Positions 4,489-5,473 of a DNA stretch of 5,473 nt are shown here, piece by piece. The notes beneath the pieces are model-generated. The model worked only from the letters and a program-made list of their open reading frames with translations. It was not told the origin of the DNA and made no database searches. Numbering within the stretch: the first letter of the stretch is position 1; the number at the start of each line of letters is the position of its first letter. The DNA is from Candidatus Woesearchaeota archaeon. Lineage in GTDB: Archaea; Nanobdellota; Nanobdellia; Woesearchaeales; JAUUYB01. The position numbers were made by a program, and so were the translations under genes. The stretch spans positions 1-5,473 of the forward strand of contig JAUUYB010000085.1 in the NCBI GenBank assembly GCA_030590605.1, written 5' to 3'.

Positions 4489-5473
4489 ATGCTAAAAAGA
4501 GGTATCGGCAAGAAGGGTTCAGAGGCTACTCAGCAGCTTCTGCTCATTCTCTTCCAGGCGATTTTCGCAGTGGCTATAGCTGCATCTTTGTTCTCGTTCG
4601 TCAAAGGAGTCGAGACTAATCAGGCTTTTGAGAAGAAATATCTTTCCCGGGACATCTCTCTTTTGACAGGTGCACTTTACAGCCTGCCTGGAGACGTCAA
4701 GCTCGCATATAGCCAGGATAATCTCGATCTGAAGAAGTTCTCATATGATTTCTCAGATTTCGAGATAACTATCCGGGGTCTTGAACATGAATCCGGGTTT
4801 TCTGCTGTGTCCTATCCGTATATAGTTGACACGATCCTGATCTCTTCGAATGAGAAAGTGAGTGGGGCAGATTTCATATTGTTCCAGAAGCAGGGGGATA
4901 AGGTCAATCTCGGCAAGATCGAGGATATTGAAGCAGAGGATTGTCCTGATGTACCGAAACTGGCCATAGACAGGCCGGTGATCGATCCAGGACATGGTGA
5001 TGATGACAAGGGTTTGCAGGGACCGACTATTGATGAGGAAGAGCTGACTTCAAGAGTAGCAGAAGCGCTCCAGCCATGGATTCCTACGGCGACGCTCACA
5101 AGACCGTTGAAGAAAGGGAATCGTGATGTCACGCTCGAAGAAAGGGTGAAGATCGCTGGAGAAGGCGATTTCGTAATCTCAATCCATTCTGGATTCGATA
5201 GCGATCCTGTAAACGACGAGATAATTGTTTATTATCCTGCTGGAGACAAGGAGAGCATGGGGATTGCATGCAGGGTCGCTTGGGGGATTTATTCAAGATC
5301 TCCAGCATTCACTGGTTATAGATATCTTCCATTACCAGCCAACATGATCAAACCGACAGATCCGTATTCAGTCATTGCTTCAGGAAAAGGTATAGTTGTG
5401 GAAGCAGGGAACATCAATGACCCATTGCTTCCATTCCATCTTACAGCAGTCGTCCAGGGAATCGGGGAGGGTG
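4489..5473 (+). CDS. Pilin-like anchored N-acetylmuramoyl-L-alanine amidase (Amidase_3), 3' truncated by window
   Basis: 328 codons are visible and the frame runs off the right edge. Leader MLKRGIGKKG precedes SEATQQ and a hydrophobic helix (about 17-38). Residues 40-155 form an unassigned spacer domain with beta strands. From about 158 the sequence matches Amidase_3, zinc hydrolases that cut the MurNAc-L-Ala bond of peptidoglycan. IDPGHG supplies zinc ligand H169; E183 (in IDEEEL) fits the second ligand; TLTRP and TLEERVKIA are the usual LTR and L..R...AN stretches; FVISIHSG supplies H233; VVEAGN supplies the probable catalytic E305. All key residues appear intact, so an active extracellular enzyme is plausible. 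Domain length is near the usual 170-180 residues, so little is missing. Archaea lack murein, so the substrate may be a bacterial neighbour's wall or another amide. ATG 4489 is the only good start; TTG 4471 is less likely. Confidence 0.88.
   Translation, partial: MLKRGIGKKGSEATQQLLLILFQAIFAVAIAASLFSFVKGVETNQAFEKKYLSRDISLLTGALYSLPGDVKLAYSQDNLDLKKFSYDFSDFEITIRGLEHESGFSAVSYPYIVDTILISSNEKVSGADFILFQKQGDKVNLGKIEDIEAEDCPDVPKLAIDRPVIDPGHGDDDKGLQGPTIDEEELTSRVAEALQPWIPTATLTRPLKKGNRDVTLEERVKIAGEGDFVISIHSGFDSDPVNDEIIVYYPAGDKESMGIACRVAWGIYSRSPAFTGYRYLPLPANMIKPTDPYSVIASGKGIVVEAGNINDPLLPFHLTAVVQGIGEG

Noticed and set aside
4482..4489. TTTATATA as the promoter of the amidase gene
   Set aside because: It overlaps the ATG, so transcription would start about 20 nt inside the coding region and remove the pilin-like leader.
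4479..4620. ATG 4479 as the start of the last gene
   Set aside because: It is in another frame, which stops after about 46 codons and has no domain; the 4489 frame carries the amidase.
4812..5132. Ser-rich reverse-strand ORF opposite the amidase
   Set aside because: Antisense shadow of a well-supported enzyme domain.
1..5473. CRISPR array, integrase or transposase gene
   Set aside because: No regularly spaced direct repeats and no recombinase motifs were seen; the only mobile-like signal is the 164-bp element.

Overview
The window reads as a DPANN-type archaeal genome fragment (Woesearchaeota/Pacearchaeota-like; inference). The evidence is AT-rich TATA-like boxes about 28 nt upstream of two start codons, one of which has no Shine-Dalgarno (SD) sequence and so looks leaderless. 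Other starts have GGTGA/GAGGTG-type SD sequences. Almost every protein begins with a short basic leader ending in K/R plus G/A and then one hydrophobic helix, the layout of archaeal class III (type IV pilin-like) signal peptides. Protein styles matching those I remember from DPANN genomes support this, but no search was run.

All genes lie on the + strand. In order they are: (1) the 3' end of a gene, 1-221; (2) a 309-aa membrane-anchored Cys protein, 205-1134, overlapping gene 1; (3) a 206-nt gap holding a 164-bp inverted-repeat element (1135-1298) flanked by AAGTAG direct repeats, then a promoter; (4) a tight operon of a 52-aa one-helix protein (1341-1499, short and easily missed), a Cys-cluster plus Ig-like (Big_5) protein (1496-2086), two tandem paralogous Cys-rich miniproteins (2086-2370, 2370-2603), a protein with a split thrombospondin-3-like calcium motif (2606-3259) and a 396-aa protein with two tandem Cys-rich repeats (3261-4451); (5) after a second promoter, a gene running off the right edge (4489-5473) that joins the same kind of N-terminal anchor to a zinc N-acetylmuramoyl-L-alanine amidase (Amidase_3) domain.

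Five of the six proteins of the 1341-4451 group are pilin-like anchors carrying small extracytoplasmic disulfide-type or calcium-type modules, with ORFs overlapping by a few bases or 1 nt apart; the 52-aa protein is little more than the anchor. This suggests co-translated subunits of one cell-surface or pseudopilus-like assembly. The linked amidase adds a possible murein-cleaving activity, odd for an archaeon, which could act on bacterial neighbours. The assembly itself is inference; the domains and gene layout are read directly. The most unusual points are the clustered pilin-like proteins with one cargo amidase, the beta-defensin-like cysteine framework of the miniprotein pair, and the MITE-like or structured-RNA element at a stop codon.
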